Notes: generated by a model from the letters alone, not told the origin. Shown: positions 44,581 through 53,856, counted from the first letter of the stretch. The stretch is DNA of 64,000 bases from Clostridiales bacterium VE202-21 (GCA_000509105.1 BAIF02000118.1:62001-126000); one strand, 5' to 3'. Numbers and translations: made by a program.

Positions 44581-45162
44581 CTACTGTTGCGCTTTGCCTG
44601 TTTTCAAAAAATTCCGGATCATTTGCGCCCCGTCAGGCGTCAGGATAGATTCCGGATGAAACTGCAGGCCATAGACCGGATACTCTCTGTGTTCTACAGC
44701 CATGATTTCTCCGTCTGCTGCCCTCCCGGTTACCCTGAGCACATCCGGAAGGCTTTCTTCCTCCGCTGCCAGTGAATGATATCTGGCGGCCGGAATGCTT
44801 TTTTCCAGCCCCTGAAATAACCGGCTGCTGCAGTCAAGCTCGATGCTTGAGGTCTTCCCATGCATCAGTTGTCTGGCATATGTCACTTTTCCGCCAAATG
44901 CCTGGCAGATCGCCTGGTGTCCCAGGCATACACCGAGAATCGGAATCTCTTTTGCCAGCTTATCAACCACCTCCGTACACACCCCCGCATCTTCCGGCCT
45001 GCCCGGACCGGGAGAAAGGACAATGCAGGCCGGATTCATTTCCCGGATCTCTTCCACCGTCTTTTCGTCGTTCCGTATGACGGTCAGATCCTCACACTCT
45101 GCCCCAATCAGCTGATACAGGTTATATGAAAAACTGTCGTAATTATCAATCAGCAAAATCAT
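44581..45162 (-). CDS. trpG: Anthranilate synthase glutamine amidotransferase subunit
   Basis: 193 residues from the ATG at 45162, which forms an ATGA overlap with the trpE stop. Class I amidotransferase with the nucleophile Cys in LGVCLGHQAICQAFGG and the His/Glu pair in LQFHPESIL. Supplies ammonia from glutamine to TrpE. The PGPGRPEDAG oxyanion loop is intact. Confidence 0.96.
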   Translation of the reverse strand: MILLIDNYDSFSYNLYQLIGAECEDLTVIRNDEKTVEEIREMNPACIVLSPGPGRPEDAGVCTEVVDKLAKEIPILGVCLGHQAICQAFGGKVTYARQLMHGKTSSIELDCSSRLFQGLEKSIPAARYHSLAAEEESLPDVLRVTGRAADGEIMAVEHREYPVYGLQFHPESILTPDGAQMIRNFLKTGKAQQ

Positions 45163-46637
45163 GCTCCCATCCCCTCTCCTGCTCTTTCCACTGCGTTTGT
45201 CACCGCTTTTGCCTTGTTGATACATTCCTGATACTCCATTTCCGGCACGCTGTCAGCTACGATACCTGCTCCGGAGCATACATAGAGCGATCCATTCTTA
45301 GCGTAGGCCATTCTGATTGCAATACAGGTATCCAGATTTCCGGTAAAATCAATGTAGCCAACTGCACCGCCGTAGATGCCGCGTTTGCAGTCCTCCAGTT
45401 CATCTATGATCTGGCAGGCCCTGATCTTAGGAGCCCCGGATAGCGTTCCCGCCGGCAGTATCGCATCCACAGTATCCATAAAATCTTTATCCTCCCGTAT
45501 ATCCCCCTTCACCGTTGAACCAATATGCATGACGTGGGAAAACTTCTCGATACTCTTATATTTTTCCAGCTCCACCGTGCCGATCTTACTGATTTTTCCA
45601 ATATCATTTCTCCCCAGGTCAACCAGCATGTTATGCTCGGCAAGCTCCTTTTCATCCGCAAGCAGTTCCGCCTCCAGCTTTTCGTCCTCCGCACAGATAT
45701 CCCCTCTTTTCCGGGTTCCCGCCAGCGGAAATGTGTGCAGCGTCCCATTTTCCAGCTTCACCAGCGTCTCCGGGGAGGCGCCGGCGATCTCAATGTCATT
45801 GCTGGAAAAATAAAACATATAGGGGGAAGGATTTGTACTCCTGAGCACCCGGTAAACATCCAGGATGCTCCCTTCCATCTCCGCCTCCAGTCTATTGGAC
45901 AATACCACTTGGAAAATATCGCCCTCATAGATATGATGTTTCGCCTCTTCTACCATGCGGCAGTATTTTTCTTTTGTAAAATGCGGCTGAAACCCATTTT
46001 TTACTATCAGTGGAATGTGCGGCTCCAGTTCACCGTCCTGCACAATTGCTTCCAGCCGCATCAATCTCGCAACTGCATCTTCATACTCTTTTTTCACATC
46101 TTTATCTAAAGACATGTTTACGATCAAAATCATCTTCTGCTTCAGATTGTCAAATACAATTACCTGATCAAAAAGCATCAGATCCAGATCCCGGAAATGC
46201 GACTCATCCCTGGCGTCCAGCTTCAGTGAAGGCTCCACATACTTGATATAATCGTATGAGAAATATCCGACAAGCCCGCCGGTAAAGGAAGGCATTCCCG
46301 CGATCTCCGGCGCCCTGTGCTCCTCCACCACCTGCCGTATGTAGTCCCCGGGGCATGCCGTCTCCACTTCCCTGACCTCACTGTCTTTCATGTGAAGCAT
46401 CCCATTTCTGCAGCTGATCTCCATAGTAGGTTCAAATCCCAGAAAACTGTAACGCCCCCATCGTTTTGCATCCTCCGCACTCTCGAGCATATAACAATGT
46501 TCACTGACATTTTTCAATTTCCTCAAAACCCCGATCGGGGTATACATGTCAGAAAACATCTCCATACTGACAGGCATCGTATGATACATTCCCATCGCTG
46601 CCAACTCTTCTGCCGTTTTCAAATCTGGATAAGTCAT
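45159..46637 (-). CDS. trpE: Anthranilate synthase component I
   Basis: 492 residues from the ATG at 46637 (AAAGGAG upstream; an ATG five codons earlier lies within the ribosome binding site). An N-terminal regulatory part with the YMLESAEDAKRWGRYSFLG tryptophan-binding LLES-like element, and a chorismate-binding C-terminal part (SPYMFYFS, FPLAGTRKRG, VDLGRNDIGKI, LPAGTLSGAPKIRA, GGAVGYIDF). Makes anthranilate from chorismate; feedback-inhibited by tryptophan. First gene after the T-box leader. Confidence 0.96.
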   Translation of the reverse strand: MTYPDLKTAEELAAMGMYHTMPVSMEMFSDMYTPIGVLRKLKNVSEHCYMLESAEDAKRWGRYSFLGFEPTMEISCRNGMLHMKDSEVREVETACPGDYIRQVVEEHRAPEIAGMPSFTGGLVGYFSYDYIKYVEPSLKLDARDESHFRDLDLMLFDQVIVFDNLKQKMILIVNMSLDKDVKKEYEDAVARLMRLEAIVQDGELEPHIPLIVKNGFQPHFTKEKYCRMVEEAKHHIYEGDIFQVVLSNRLEAEMEGSILDVYRVLRSTNPSPYMFYFSSNDIEIAGASPETLVKLENGTLHTFPLAGTRKRGDICAEDEKLEAELLADEKELAEHNMLVDLGRNDIGKISKIGTVELEKYKSIEKFSHVMHIGSTVKGDIREDKDFMDTVDAILPAGTLSGAPKIRACQIIDELEDCKRGIYGGAVGYIDFTGNLDTCIAIRMAYAKNGSLYVCSGAGIVADSVPEMEYQECINKAKAVTNAVERAGEGMGA

Positions 46638-46663
46638 AAGTTCTCCTTTCATAGGGGGGCTTT

Positions 46664-46706
46664 CATAGGGGTCTGACCCCTATGCGGTCCATTTTCAGAA
46701 TATTCT
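46664..46706 (+). repeat. 43-bp dispersed repeat R2 just upstream of trpE
   Basis: CATAGGGGTCTGACCCCTATG followed by GCGGTCCATTTTCAGAATATTCT, 43 bp in total. Immediately before it is a second partial CTTTCATAGGGG, as if the insertion duplicated target or element sequence. It lies between the T-box terminator and the trpE start. Confidence 0.85.
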
Positions 46707-46821
46707 CAATATAGTTACACCTGCGTTGTCCGCTCCGCAGCATCTGCCTCTTATGCTGCAATGCGCATCCCGCCAGAAGGGCTTTTTGTTTCACAGAAAA
46801 GTGTAAGGCACTATCCTATGA

Positions 46822-47128
46822 AACAAAAAAAAATCCGCCCCCTGACATTACAATTATAGAGTAATGTCAAGGACGGATTGAAAATTCAATTCGCGGTGCC
46901 ACCTTGATTCACAGAAAATAAATCCTGTGCCCTTAGCAAGATACTATCATATCTCCGGCGACTGACGTACGCCCATACGTCATGCTATACTCGGCCTCAC
47001 GGCCTTTCCCTCATGCCCTCTGCGGTCCATTTAACAAACTGCGTTTACCTGAATCCCACCGCCTCAGGCTCTCTGTGAATGCACGATATGTTTTTATCTC
47101 CGCTTCATCGGTTTACATTATTAAATTA
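46822..47128 (-). promoter_or_regulatory. Tryptophan T-box leader of the trp operon
   Basis: The conserved T-box sequence AAGGTGGCACCGCG is on the minus strand (about 46905-46892). It is followed by a long terminator stem (46879-46832, AATCCGTCC...TGACATTA against TAATGTCA...GGCGGATT) and a run of nine T. Upstream is the Stem I region with AGAG and GGTGG elements and a candidate specifier TGG at 47029-47027, in AAATGGACC. Uncharged tRNA-Trp would stabilise the antiterminator and switch the operon on. Confidence 0.88.
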
Positions 47129-47134
47129 TTGTAT

Positions 47135-47164
47135 ATTATATACACTTCCTCCTTCAAATGTCAA
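47135..47164 (-). promoter_or_regulatory. Promoter of the trp T-box leader
   Basis: TTGACA (47164-47159) and TATAAT (47140-47135) on the minus strand, spacer 18 bases, directly before the T-box leader. Confidence 0.75.
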
Positions 47165-47315
47165 TGCCGAATTTAATTTTTTTTCAAGTAAATTTATATG
47201 ATGTTATTTTCATTTGCGTTTTCTCAGTAAATATACTGTCCTACAAAACGGGCACGCTAGTACTGCCTTGCGCAATTAACAGTGAAAAAACACCTGCTAA
47301 TTACACAATGCAGTG

Positions 47316-47944
47316 CTAGATCCCTTTTTTATAAAGACAAAATGAGTATACTGCTGGTATAACAGCCATCAGTAAAATCACAATAAACAGTACGCCGCTG
47401 TACAGAAGGAAAGCATTTATGATAAAAAGGATGCCGCCCACGATCCATAATTTTCCTGCCAGTCGGCTGGTTTTGTTCCAGTTTTCTGTGCTCGCCAGCG
47501 TCCAAGGCAGTTTGATCCCCACTGTATAACTCTGTTTACTTTTTGGAATATAATTACCCACTACCATAAACAGAATCCCTATGATAATATTTGTAACCAT
47601 ACCGATATTTACCTTCATTCCGGCGGCTGTGCCATACATTATGGCACATACCAGCATGAAACAACCGGGATGATCCAGAAGATCAAAGACAGCATCTTCT
47701 GGCTGATATTTTTCTTCTTTGGATCGTTCAGTGTTATACCTACACATATGAGATGGAGCAGGGTCAGAATAAGAGGCATGCCAAACACAGCAAAAGGCTT
47801 GCTGCTCCAGCCATTGGCTTCGTTACCGCTCCCCCAGTGTGTCGCAATTGTATCCGGCATTTTATTCCAGAGCAGAATCCCCATCAGCATCGGCAGAACC
47901 GTGATCACACTGGTGATTATTATTCTTTTTAAATATACTTTCAT
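47316..47944 (-). pseudogene. SdpI-family membrane protein, split by a -1 frameshift
   Basis: Start at 47944: DUF1648-like first half (ITVLPMLMGILLWNKMPDTIATHWGSGNEANGWSSK, then a second helix) up to FWIIPVV. The SdpI half (FMLVCAIMYG, IIIGILFMVVGNYIPKSKQSYTVGIKLPWTLASTENWNKTSRLAGKLW, two more helices) follows in the next frame to 47316. Adding one T to the TTT run near 47668-47671 restores a six-helix protein of about 209 residues. In Bacillus SdpI gives immunity to the SdpC toxin and sequesters SdpR. No sdpABC is visible here. Confidence 0.88.
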
Positions 47945-47945
47945 T

Positions 47946-48212
47946 TTATTTGTCTCCTTTCAGGTCTGACAGCCACAACATAAGTTCCTCTACTACAGAT
48001 GTGTTCAGTTCGTAATAAATATAATTTTTCACTTTCGTTTCGCATACAAGATCCGCTCTTTTCAGCACGCCCAGATGATAGGAAATCGTTGCCCCTGTCA
48101 TATCAAAATGGCTTCCTATCTCTCCTGCCGCCATGCTGCCGTCCTTCAGCAGAACCAGGATCTCCCTGCGCACCGGGTCAGAAAGCGCCTTAAATGTTTC
48201 TGCAAATCCCAT
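47946..48212 (-). CDS. ArsR/SdpR-family repressor
   Basis: 88 residues from the ATG at 48212. A winged-helix ArsR domain: FKALSDPVRREILVLLKDGSMAAGEIGSHFDMTGATISYHLGVLKRADLV. No metal-binding cysteines, as in SdpR. Its stop is one base from the start of the SdpI-like gene, the standard autorepressor/immunity-protein pair. Probable operators are the CTATTTAGAAAT repeats at 48265-48355. Confidence 0.9.
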   Translation of the reverse strand: MGFAETFKALSDPVRREILVLLKDGSMAAGEIGSHFDMTGATISYHLGVLKRADLVCETKVKNYIYYELNTSVVEELMLWLSDLKGDK

Positions 48213-48264
48213 CAGCACCCCCCATTTCTTTTCGTATTTCACATATTTTTATGGTTAATGGAAT

Positions 48265-48355
48265 CTATTTAGAAATCCATCTAATTAGTTTATAACAGAT
48301 GGCAGTAAAAAATGCAATAGCTATTTAGAAATTTTTCTAAATAGCTATTGCATTT
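48265..48355. promoter_or_regulatory. Repeated CTATTTAGAAAT sites and 22-bp perfect palindrome
   Basis: CTATTTAGAAAT occurs at 48265-48276 and 48321-48332; the second is inside a 46-bp palindrome (48310-48331 / 48334-48355, 22-bp arms, 2-base centre). Such AT-rich 12-2-12 dyads are typical ArsR-family operators. The large palindrome may also terminate the gene at 48475. Confidence 0.6.
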
Positions 48356-48474
48356 GATATCCTTACACTCTCATTACACCAGTACCTAAATTCTTCTGCT
48401 TCATTCTTAAGAGTTACTACTATAAATCAGGAAACATTCTCTTGTCCGTACACATATGGCTGCCGCCGCTCCTG

Positions 48475-48756
48475 TCAGCGCCACCGGTTCCCCTTATCTG
48501 AAATCCGGATCTCTGTCAGTCCGGGATTTGTATCAGAATCCGATAACTGGGGGCTTACCATCGCCCGTGATGTCTTTTTGCTTGCCATCGCTTTCTCTGC
48601 TGTCTCAAACAGTCTCTCCTCCGGCAGTTTTAAGGCCCCACAAGAACCAATCAGCTGCACTATATATGTTTTCCCCTGCTTACTTACAACTTTGACCTGG
48701 ACGGCCTGTGAGTTATCCTCCAGTATAAAACAAGTATCTCCACGTTTGAACGTCAT
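48475..48756 (-). CDS. Hypothetical protein, 93 residues
   Basis: ATG at 48756 with an excellent AGGAGG eight bases upstream. The product begins MTFKRGDTCFILEDNSQAVQ, has an SH3-like beta-strand pattern (VKVVSKQGKTYIVQLI), then a Lys/Ala-rich helix (EERLFETAEKAMASKKTSRA) and a polar tail. The frame is open up to 48912 but without a better start. I do not recognise it; it may be a small nucleic-acid-binding or structural protein. The 48757-49126 gap holds only this upstream open frame and the promoter region of the response regulator. Confidence 0.6.
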   Translation of the reverse strand: MTFKRGDTCFILEDNSQAVQVKVVSKQGKTYIVQLIGSCGALKLPEERLFETAEKAMASKKTSRAMVSPQLSDSDTNPGLTEIRISDKGNRWR

Positions 48757-49126
48757 ATCGTTCACCTCCTCTGGACGGAACCTGCTCCCGGCGGGACTGA
48801 CCGCAGGTTTGCCTGGTTCCATGTATATGTTTGTCATAGCGTTACTATTTACACCTTGTTGGCGCACACAATAACGTCCCAGCTGCATTTTGTACATTCT
48901 CTCTTGAAACATCCTGTAAAATAGCTTATCATGTCAGTTATATTCACTACATACTATAAAGTCTTTTCCGGTTGATGTCAATGTAGTTGGCAAAACAAGA
49001 TAGCATAAGTCTTACTGCCGATACTGTGCAAACCCATAGGGTGTGAACAGTAACTTGCTGCCAGCAATTGGGTTCAATGCGATAATATAGTATCCTTATA
49101 TCGAATTAAAAAAGAGGTGGAAAAGC

Positions 49127-49813
49127 GTGTATCATATTTTAATTGTAGAAGATGATGATGAAATCAACAAACTTTTATCTGATTTTTTAGCCAAAAACGG
49201 ATACATCGTTACCAGCCGGTACGATGGTTTACATGTGCTGGACTGTCTGAAAGAGCATAAGGTGGATTTGATCTTGCTGGATCTCATGCTTCCCTACCGA
49301 AGCGGTGATCTGCTTCTCGCAGACATCCGAAAGCAGTACACGGTTCCCGTAATTGTGATATCTGCAAGGGAGACGACTCAGAATAAGATAGACCTGCTTC
49401 GTCTGGGCGCCGACGATTACATCACAAAACCTTTCGATATGGAAGAAATGCTGGCCCGGATCGAAAGCAGCCTGCGCCGGGTACAATATCAGGCCGCCCC
49501 CTGCAGCCGGCTGGAATACCAAAATCTTATTTTAGATGTTGATAAAAAAACGGCCCGCCTGAAAAAACAGGAGCTGTTGTTGACGGCGAAAGAATCTGCC
49601 ATTCTGGAATTACTGATGAGGTATCCGGACAAGGTCTTCTCAAAAGCAAATTTATTTCAGAGCGTATGGGGAGAAGAATACCTCAGTGAAGACAATACGC
49701 TGAATGTGCACATCAGTAATCTGCGCGGCAAACTGAAGGCAGTCTGCCCGGATGAGGAATATATAGATACGGTCTGGGGAATCGGGTACCGACTGCATAA
49801 AGCCAGGGGCTAA
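49127..49813 (+). CDS. OmpR-family response regulator
   Basis: 228 residues starting at a GTG with AGAGGTGG upstream. Receiver domain with acidic pocket EDDD (8-11), phospho-acceptor Asp52 (LLDLMLP), Ser79 and Lys101 (TKPFD); C-terminal winged helix ending DTVWGIGYRLHK. It pairs with the histidine kinase at 52317, the ABC genes lying between them, as in bacitracin/lantibiotic resistance modules. Probably activates the downstream transporter genes. Confidence 0.93.
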   Translation: MYHILIVEDDDEINKLLSDFLAKNGYIVTSRYDGLHVLDCLKEHKVDLILLDLMLPYRSGDLLLADIRKQYTVPVIVISARETTQNKIDLLRLGADDYITKPFDMEEMLARIESSLRRVQYQAAPCSRLEYQNLILDVDKKTARLKKQELLLTAKESAILELLMRYPDKVFSKANLFQSVWGEEYLSEDNTLNVHISNLRGKLKAVCPDEEYIDTVWGIGYRLHKARG

Positions 49814-49927
49814 AGTCCTTGGCTTTATGTTTCTTTCCCCTTTATTGATTCTTTATGCTTTTCTTTTCCATTTAAGGAATTCTTTATATTTCCGGTTTAG
49901 ACTCATATCATAAAGGAGGTCGACAGA

Positions 49928-50851
49928 ATGAATTCAACTATTTTAGAAACCCAGGATCTTACGAAGACATATCGGCATTCAAATGCACTGGACCATATTT
50001 ACCTGAAACTCGAAAAGGGAAAGATCTATGGGTTTATCGGACAGAACGGAGCCGGAAAAACAACACTGCTCCGGCTGATCACCGGGCTGGCATTTCCCTC
50101 CGGCGGCACCTTGTCGCTGTGGGGCCATTCCACTACAGCACAGCTGCAGAAACAGAGGAAACGGATCGGATGTATGATCGAGACTCCTGCACTATTTCCC
50201 GGCATGACCGCCGCGCAGAATCTGGAACTCCAGCGCATTCAGAGAGGCATCCCTGATCAGTCTGTCATTGCCCGCTCCCTGCAAATGGCTGGATTGCCCG
50301 ATACCGGTAATAAAAGTGTCCGGAACTTTTCTCTGGGCATGCGGCAGCGCCTGGGCATTGCAGCGGCACTTTTGAATATGCCTGAATTTCTGATTCTGGA
50401 TGAACCGATCAACGGCCTGGATCCCGCAGGGATCGTGGAAATCAGAAATCTTTTAAAGTCTCTGAATAGAGAGTATGGCATGACGATTCTGGTATCCAGC
50501 CATATTCTGGAAGAGTTATATCAGACCGCTGCCGAATTTATCCTGATTGATAAAGGCAGAATTATTGAGGAATTATCGGACCGGGAACTGGATGAGCGGT
50601 GCAGACGCCATATCGCCATCCGAACCGGTGATTCGGAAAAGACGCTGCTGGTGCTGGAAGAACGACTGCATACGGATCGGGTCCAGCTTATGCCTGACGG
50701 TACGATCCGCTTGTATGATTATCTGGATGAAATAGAAAAAGTTGCGCAGATTTTATCGGAAGCTCATATTCTGGTAACCGGATTGAACCTGGCCGGTGAT
50801 ACACTGGAGGATTATTTTCTGAGCAAGGTGGGAGGGGTTCCCCATGACTGA
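49928..50851 (+). CDS. ABC transporter ATP-binding protein (BcrA/lantibiotic-immunity type)
   Basis: 307 residues; AAAGGAGG precedes the ATG. Walker A GQNGAGKTT (38-46), signature FSLGMRQRLGIAAAL, Walker B FLILDEPINGLDPAG, and a C-terminal extension common in BcrA-like proteins. With the two permeases downstream it forms an exporter thought to expel or detach peptide antibiotics at the membrane. Overlaps the next gene by eight bases. Confidence 0.92.
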   Translation: MNSTILETQDLTKTYRHSNALDHIYLKLEKGKIYGFIGQNGAGKTTLLRLITGLAFPSGGTLSLWGHSTTAQLQKQRKRIGCMIETPALFPGMTAAQNLELQRIQRGIPDQSVIARSLQMAGLPDTGNKSVRNFSLGMRQRLGIAAALLNMPEFLILDEPINGLDPAGIVEIRNLLKSLNREYGMTILVSSHILEELYQTAAEFILIDKGRIIEELSDRELDERCRRHIAIRTGDSEKTLLVLEERLHTDRVQLMPDGTIRLYDYLDEIEKVAQILSEAHILVTGLNLAGDTLEDYFLSKVGGVPHD

Positions 50852-51541
50852 TCTGTTGAAAGCCGAATTTTACAAGCTGAGCCGCAGCCGGAGTTTTTGG
50901 GGGATCACTCTTTTTTCGCTGTTGTTGGGAAGTGTTCTACTGCTTGACAGCATAGCAATTACGGACGGACTGGTGAACGCCTCGCTATTTAATACCCCAT
51001 TGCTTTACTTTCTGTCTATTGTGTTTGGCTCTCTCTTTGTGGGGGCTGACTTTGCAGAGCAGACCCTGCACAGCTTTGTCAGCGCGGGTCATAAGCGCAG
51101 TTCTGTCCTATTTGCCAAGACAGCTGCCTATCAGGCCGCCGGACTGCTGATCCTAGGGCTGCCCCTGGTAATCCACTTGGTGCTTGGAATCCTTACTGGG
51201 AATGGCAGCTGGATCGTATTGGCACAATTTTTTCTGACGCTGCCCTGCTATTTGCTGCTCTAATTGCCATGGGAATGCTGCCGCTTGTCTGTGGCTTTAT
51301 CTTCAGGGATATCGGGCGGACACTGGGCGTTCCTATAGTGCTTTACTTGATCATGATCTTTTTATTAAATGGCGATTCAGTCCGAAAAACCGCGGTTTTT
51401 CTCCCAATGGGGCAGCTTCGCCTTTTGGCACTGAACGACCTGCCCGTTTCAAAACTTATATTGATCGGTATTGACTTGCTGTGGACTGCCCTGCTCTACG
51501 CAGCTGCGTATAGCAGCTTCTGTCATTCCGATCTGGATTAG
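50844..51541 (+). pseudogene. ABC-2 type permease, split by a -1 frameshift
   Basis: First part from 50844: LLKAEFYKLSRSRSFWGITLFSLLLGS, several helices, ending FLTLPCY then a stop at 51263. One base later the frame continues LFAALIAMGMLPLVCGFIFRDIGRTLGVP and two more helices to 51541. The length is one base short of an integral frame; one C lost from TGCCTATTT explains it. It is the membrane partner of the ATPase above, a six-helix permease of about 232 residues like BcrB/SpaE-type immunity proteins. Confidence 0.87.
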
Positions 51542-51556
51542 GGTGGCGCATACTAT

Positions 51557-52294
51557 ATGAGTAATTTAATAAAAATGGAAAGGTATCAATTTCTGCATAA
51601 CCGACTGTACCTGGCCGGCTTACTTGGCGTTTTTTTACTGGGATTCTTCACCGCAGAAACCTATGTGCCCGAAGTAATGGGGCCTGCCGGAGGCGCAGCC
51701 GAATCCCTTACAGATATTTTTAATGGAATGGTATACGATTCTGCATTCCTGCTAATTCTTATCTCCTGTATTCTGGCGCTGATTCTGGGGCAGGAGTTTT
51801 CCTGGCGCACAGTCAGCCAGGAGGTGAGTGCAGGACACGCGAAAAGCCGCGTTTTCCTCAGTAAGGTCCTGTCTTATCTGGCCGCATTTAATTTTATGGC
51901 AATCGTATATCCAGTATCCGGCTGTATTCGTGAATTTTCGCGGTTTGGAATTGCAGATACGCAGATATTCCTATACAATGTAGGAAAGGCAATTTTCTAT
52001 TCAGTTTTCTTAAACAGCGGATTCTTTTTTATCGCCATATTTGTCTGCTGCTGTTTCAGAAGCACTGGGACTGCTGTTACCGTCACAGCAATCGTAACAT
52101 TTGTACTCGCTTTATACCTGGGATATGGGTTGATGCTAAAACTGCCGGTCTTCTTCCTGCCGACCTTTCAGATCCGGGAAGCACTGAGTATGCAAAAGCT
52201 GTTTTTCCCCGGGTGCTTCATGGTTGCCGGAACCTGGGGAATCGTACTGGGACTCTGCTCCTGGCGTATATTTTGTAAATGTGATTTGAAATAG
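51557..52294 (+). CDS. ABC-2 type permease (second subunit)
   Basis: 245 residues with about six hydrophobic helices, starting MSNLIKMERYQFLHNRLYLAGLLGVFLLGFF; QEFSWRTVSQEVSAGHAKSRVF resembles the AGHKRS segment of the preceding permease, so the two are paralogs. Together with that subunit and the ATPase it builds a heterodimeric exporter of the SpaFEG/bacitracin type. Confidence 0.87.
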   Translation: MSNLIKMERYQFLHNRLYLAGLLGVFLLGFFTAETYVPEVMGPAGGAAESLTDIFNGMVYDSAFLLILISCILALILGQEFSWRTVSQEVSAGHAKSRVFLSKVLSYLAAFNFMAIVYPVSGCIREFSRFGIADTQIFLYNVGKAIFYSVFLNSGFFFIAIFVCCCFRSTGTAVTVTAIVTFVLALYLGYGLMLKLPVFFLPTFQIREALSMQKLFFPGCFMVAGTWGIVLGLCSWRIFCKCDLK

Positions 52295-52316
52295 AGTGCT
52301 CAAATAAAATGGGGAG

Positions 52317-53216
52317 GTGTCTGTTATCATAGGGATTATCATTTTGCTCTTAGTTTTGCTTATACTTTTATGGAGACGGCACCTTATGCTGAAGAAGCAG
52401 ATCAGAAATCTAGCGGATCAGATTGACGCTCTTGTCCATGGTTCCACTGAAAAAATGCTGGATATTGCACTGATTGACCGGGATCTTGAACGGCTCGCCG
52501 CCGCCCTCAACCAGTACTATACGAAACAGCGTTACACGGTAGCCTGTGCCCTCCAGCATGAGGAGCATCCGAAAGAGTCTATTGCGAATATCTCCCATGA
52601 TCTGCGCACGCCGCTGACAGTCATTACCGGACATCTGCAGCTGCTTCAGGCATCTGCACTAACCGGGGAACAAAGTCGGCGGGTTACGGCCGCGCTGCAC
52701 AAAGCGGAACGGATGAAAGAACTAATCAGCACGTTTTATGATCTGACCCTTCTGGATTCTGAACAGGCCGTTCCAAAGAGGGAACAGCTAAACCTTTCTA
52801 ATCTTCTGATCGATTTTCTTACCGATCATGTCCCGCTGTTTGACAGCCAAAACATCTGTCCCGACATCCTGCTGCCCGGCAGCTCAGTATTCATCTACTC
52901 TGACCGGAACATGATTGAACGCATTTTGCAGAACCTGCTGACTAATGCTGTCTGCTATTCCCTGAGCACGGTCAGAATTCAGCTTATGCAGGAGGCAGAC
53001 GGCAAGGCAGTAATCTGCTTTCAGAATACCATACAGAATGCCCCAGATTTCGATGCCCGACGGATGTTCGATAGATTTTATACCGGCGATAAGTCACGTC
53101 ATAATGAAAGCACGGGGCTTGGCCTGGCTGTCGTGAAAACACTAACAGAGAAACTGGACGGCCAGGTTTCGGCTGCCGTCGAGGAAGACCGCTTCACTAT
53201 AAAAGTGGTTTTGTAG
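52317..53216 (+). CDS. Sensor histidine kinase
   Basis: About 299 residues. One N-terminal membrane helix, no large extracellular sensor, then a DHp domain with His94 (NISHDLRTPLTVI) and an ATPase domain with N box NLLTNAVCYS and G box STGLGLAVVKTL. Such intramembrane-type kinases usually sense via an associated ABC transporter, here the genes just upstream. The start is unclear: GTG at 52317 overlaps the GGGGAGG ribosome binding site, so translation may begin at another codon. The 3' end overlaps the convergent coaD by 20 bases. Confidence 0.88.
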   Translation: MSVIIGIIILLLVLLILLWRRHLMLKKQIRNLADQIDALVHGSTEKMLDIALIDRDLERLAAALNQYYTKQRYTVACALQHEEHPKESIANISHDLRTPLTVITGHLQLLQASALTGEQSRRVTAALHKAERMKELISTFYDLTLLDSEQAVPKREQLNLSNLLIDFLTDHVPLFDSQNICPDILLPGSSVFIYSDRNMIERILQNLLTNAVCYSLSTVRIQLMQEADGKAVICFQNTIQNAPDFDARRMFDRFYTGDKSRHNESTGLGLAVVKTLTEKLDGQVSAAVEEDRFTIKVVL

Positions 53217-53718
53217 GCCGGTCCTTCTCCTGTCCAGCCTGCTCTCCATATCGTTTCATCACCCTGAACACAGGCTCCGGAACATATTTTGAAACATCCT
53301 GTCCGTATCCGTTCAGCTCTTTTACCATGGACGAAGAAAGCGCCACATTATCGGCTCTGAAATAGACATATTCAATCTCAGGGTTAATCAGCTTATTCAC
53401 TTCTGCTATGTTCTCTTCATAAAAATAATCCATGTTATTCCTTAGCCCGCGGACCATATAGCCGATATTGTTATCCTGCGTAAACTGTCCGATGAGGCCA
53501 TTATATATGATAACTTTACAGTTATTCAGCCTGTGCTCCACTAACGTCTCTTCTACCGCCTGTCTCATATCATAAATATCGTATGTGCGTGTCTTCTTGT
53601 TATTGATTCCGATCACAACGTATACCTCATTAAATATCTTCGCGGATTTTTTCACGATATCTAAGTGGCCGTTTGTAAATGGATCGAATGTTCCCGGGTA
53701 AATTGCTGTATTATACAC
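53197..53718 (-). CDS. coaD: Phosphopantetheine adenylyltransferase
   Basis: 173 residues, slightly longer than usual (about 160). AIYPGTFDPFTNGHLDIV contains the T/HxGH nucleotidyltransferase site; ARG-like VRGLRNNMDYFYEENIAEVNK and SSSMVKEL are conserved. Makes dephospho-CoA, the substrate of CoaE. The C-terminal tail of about 12 polar residues overlaps the end of the histidine kinase gene on the other strand. Confidence 0.96.
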   Translation of the reverse strand: MYNTAIYPGTFDPFTNGHLDIVKKSAKIFNEVYVVIGINNKKTRTYDIYDMRQAVEETLVEHRLNNCKVIIYNGLIGQFTQDNNIGYMVRGLRNNMDYFYEENIAEVNKLINPEIEYVYFRADNVALSSSMVKELNGYGQDVSKYVPEPVFRVMKRYGEQAGQEKDRPTKPLL

Positions 53719-53810
53719 TTATATCACTCTCTTCTAGATTTGTTAATTTATATTTTATCATGAAACCGGAATACCTTCTACCTTAGATGACTCTTTAGCA
53801 GATTTTAGAC

Positions 53811-53856
53811 AACTAATCGTAACGGTTCAGGCAAACCTGAACTGCTACAACTAATC
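53811..53856 (+). repeat. 30-bp MITE-like hairpin flanked by 8-bp direct repeats
   Basis: The element 53819-53848 (GTAACGGTTCAGG, CAAA, CCTGAACTGCTAC) is nearly identical to the terminal hairpin of the element at 39157-39293. It is bracketed by AACTAATC at 53811-53818 and 53849-53856, an apparent target-site duplication. The rest of the 53719-54034 gap shows no gene. Confidence 0.75.

Noticed and set aside
43540..46109. Plus-strand open frames opposite trpD, trpG and trpE
   Set aside because: Shadows of the conserved trp genes without start signals or recognisable domains.
49814..53196. A lantibiotic precursor or modification gene in the ABC/two-component cluster
   Set aside because: No small Cys/Ser/Thr-rich leader peptide or LanM/LanB-like gene was found; the cluster is transport and regulation only.
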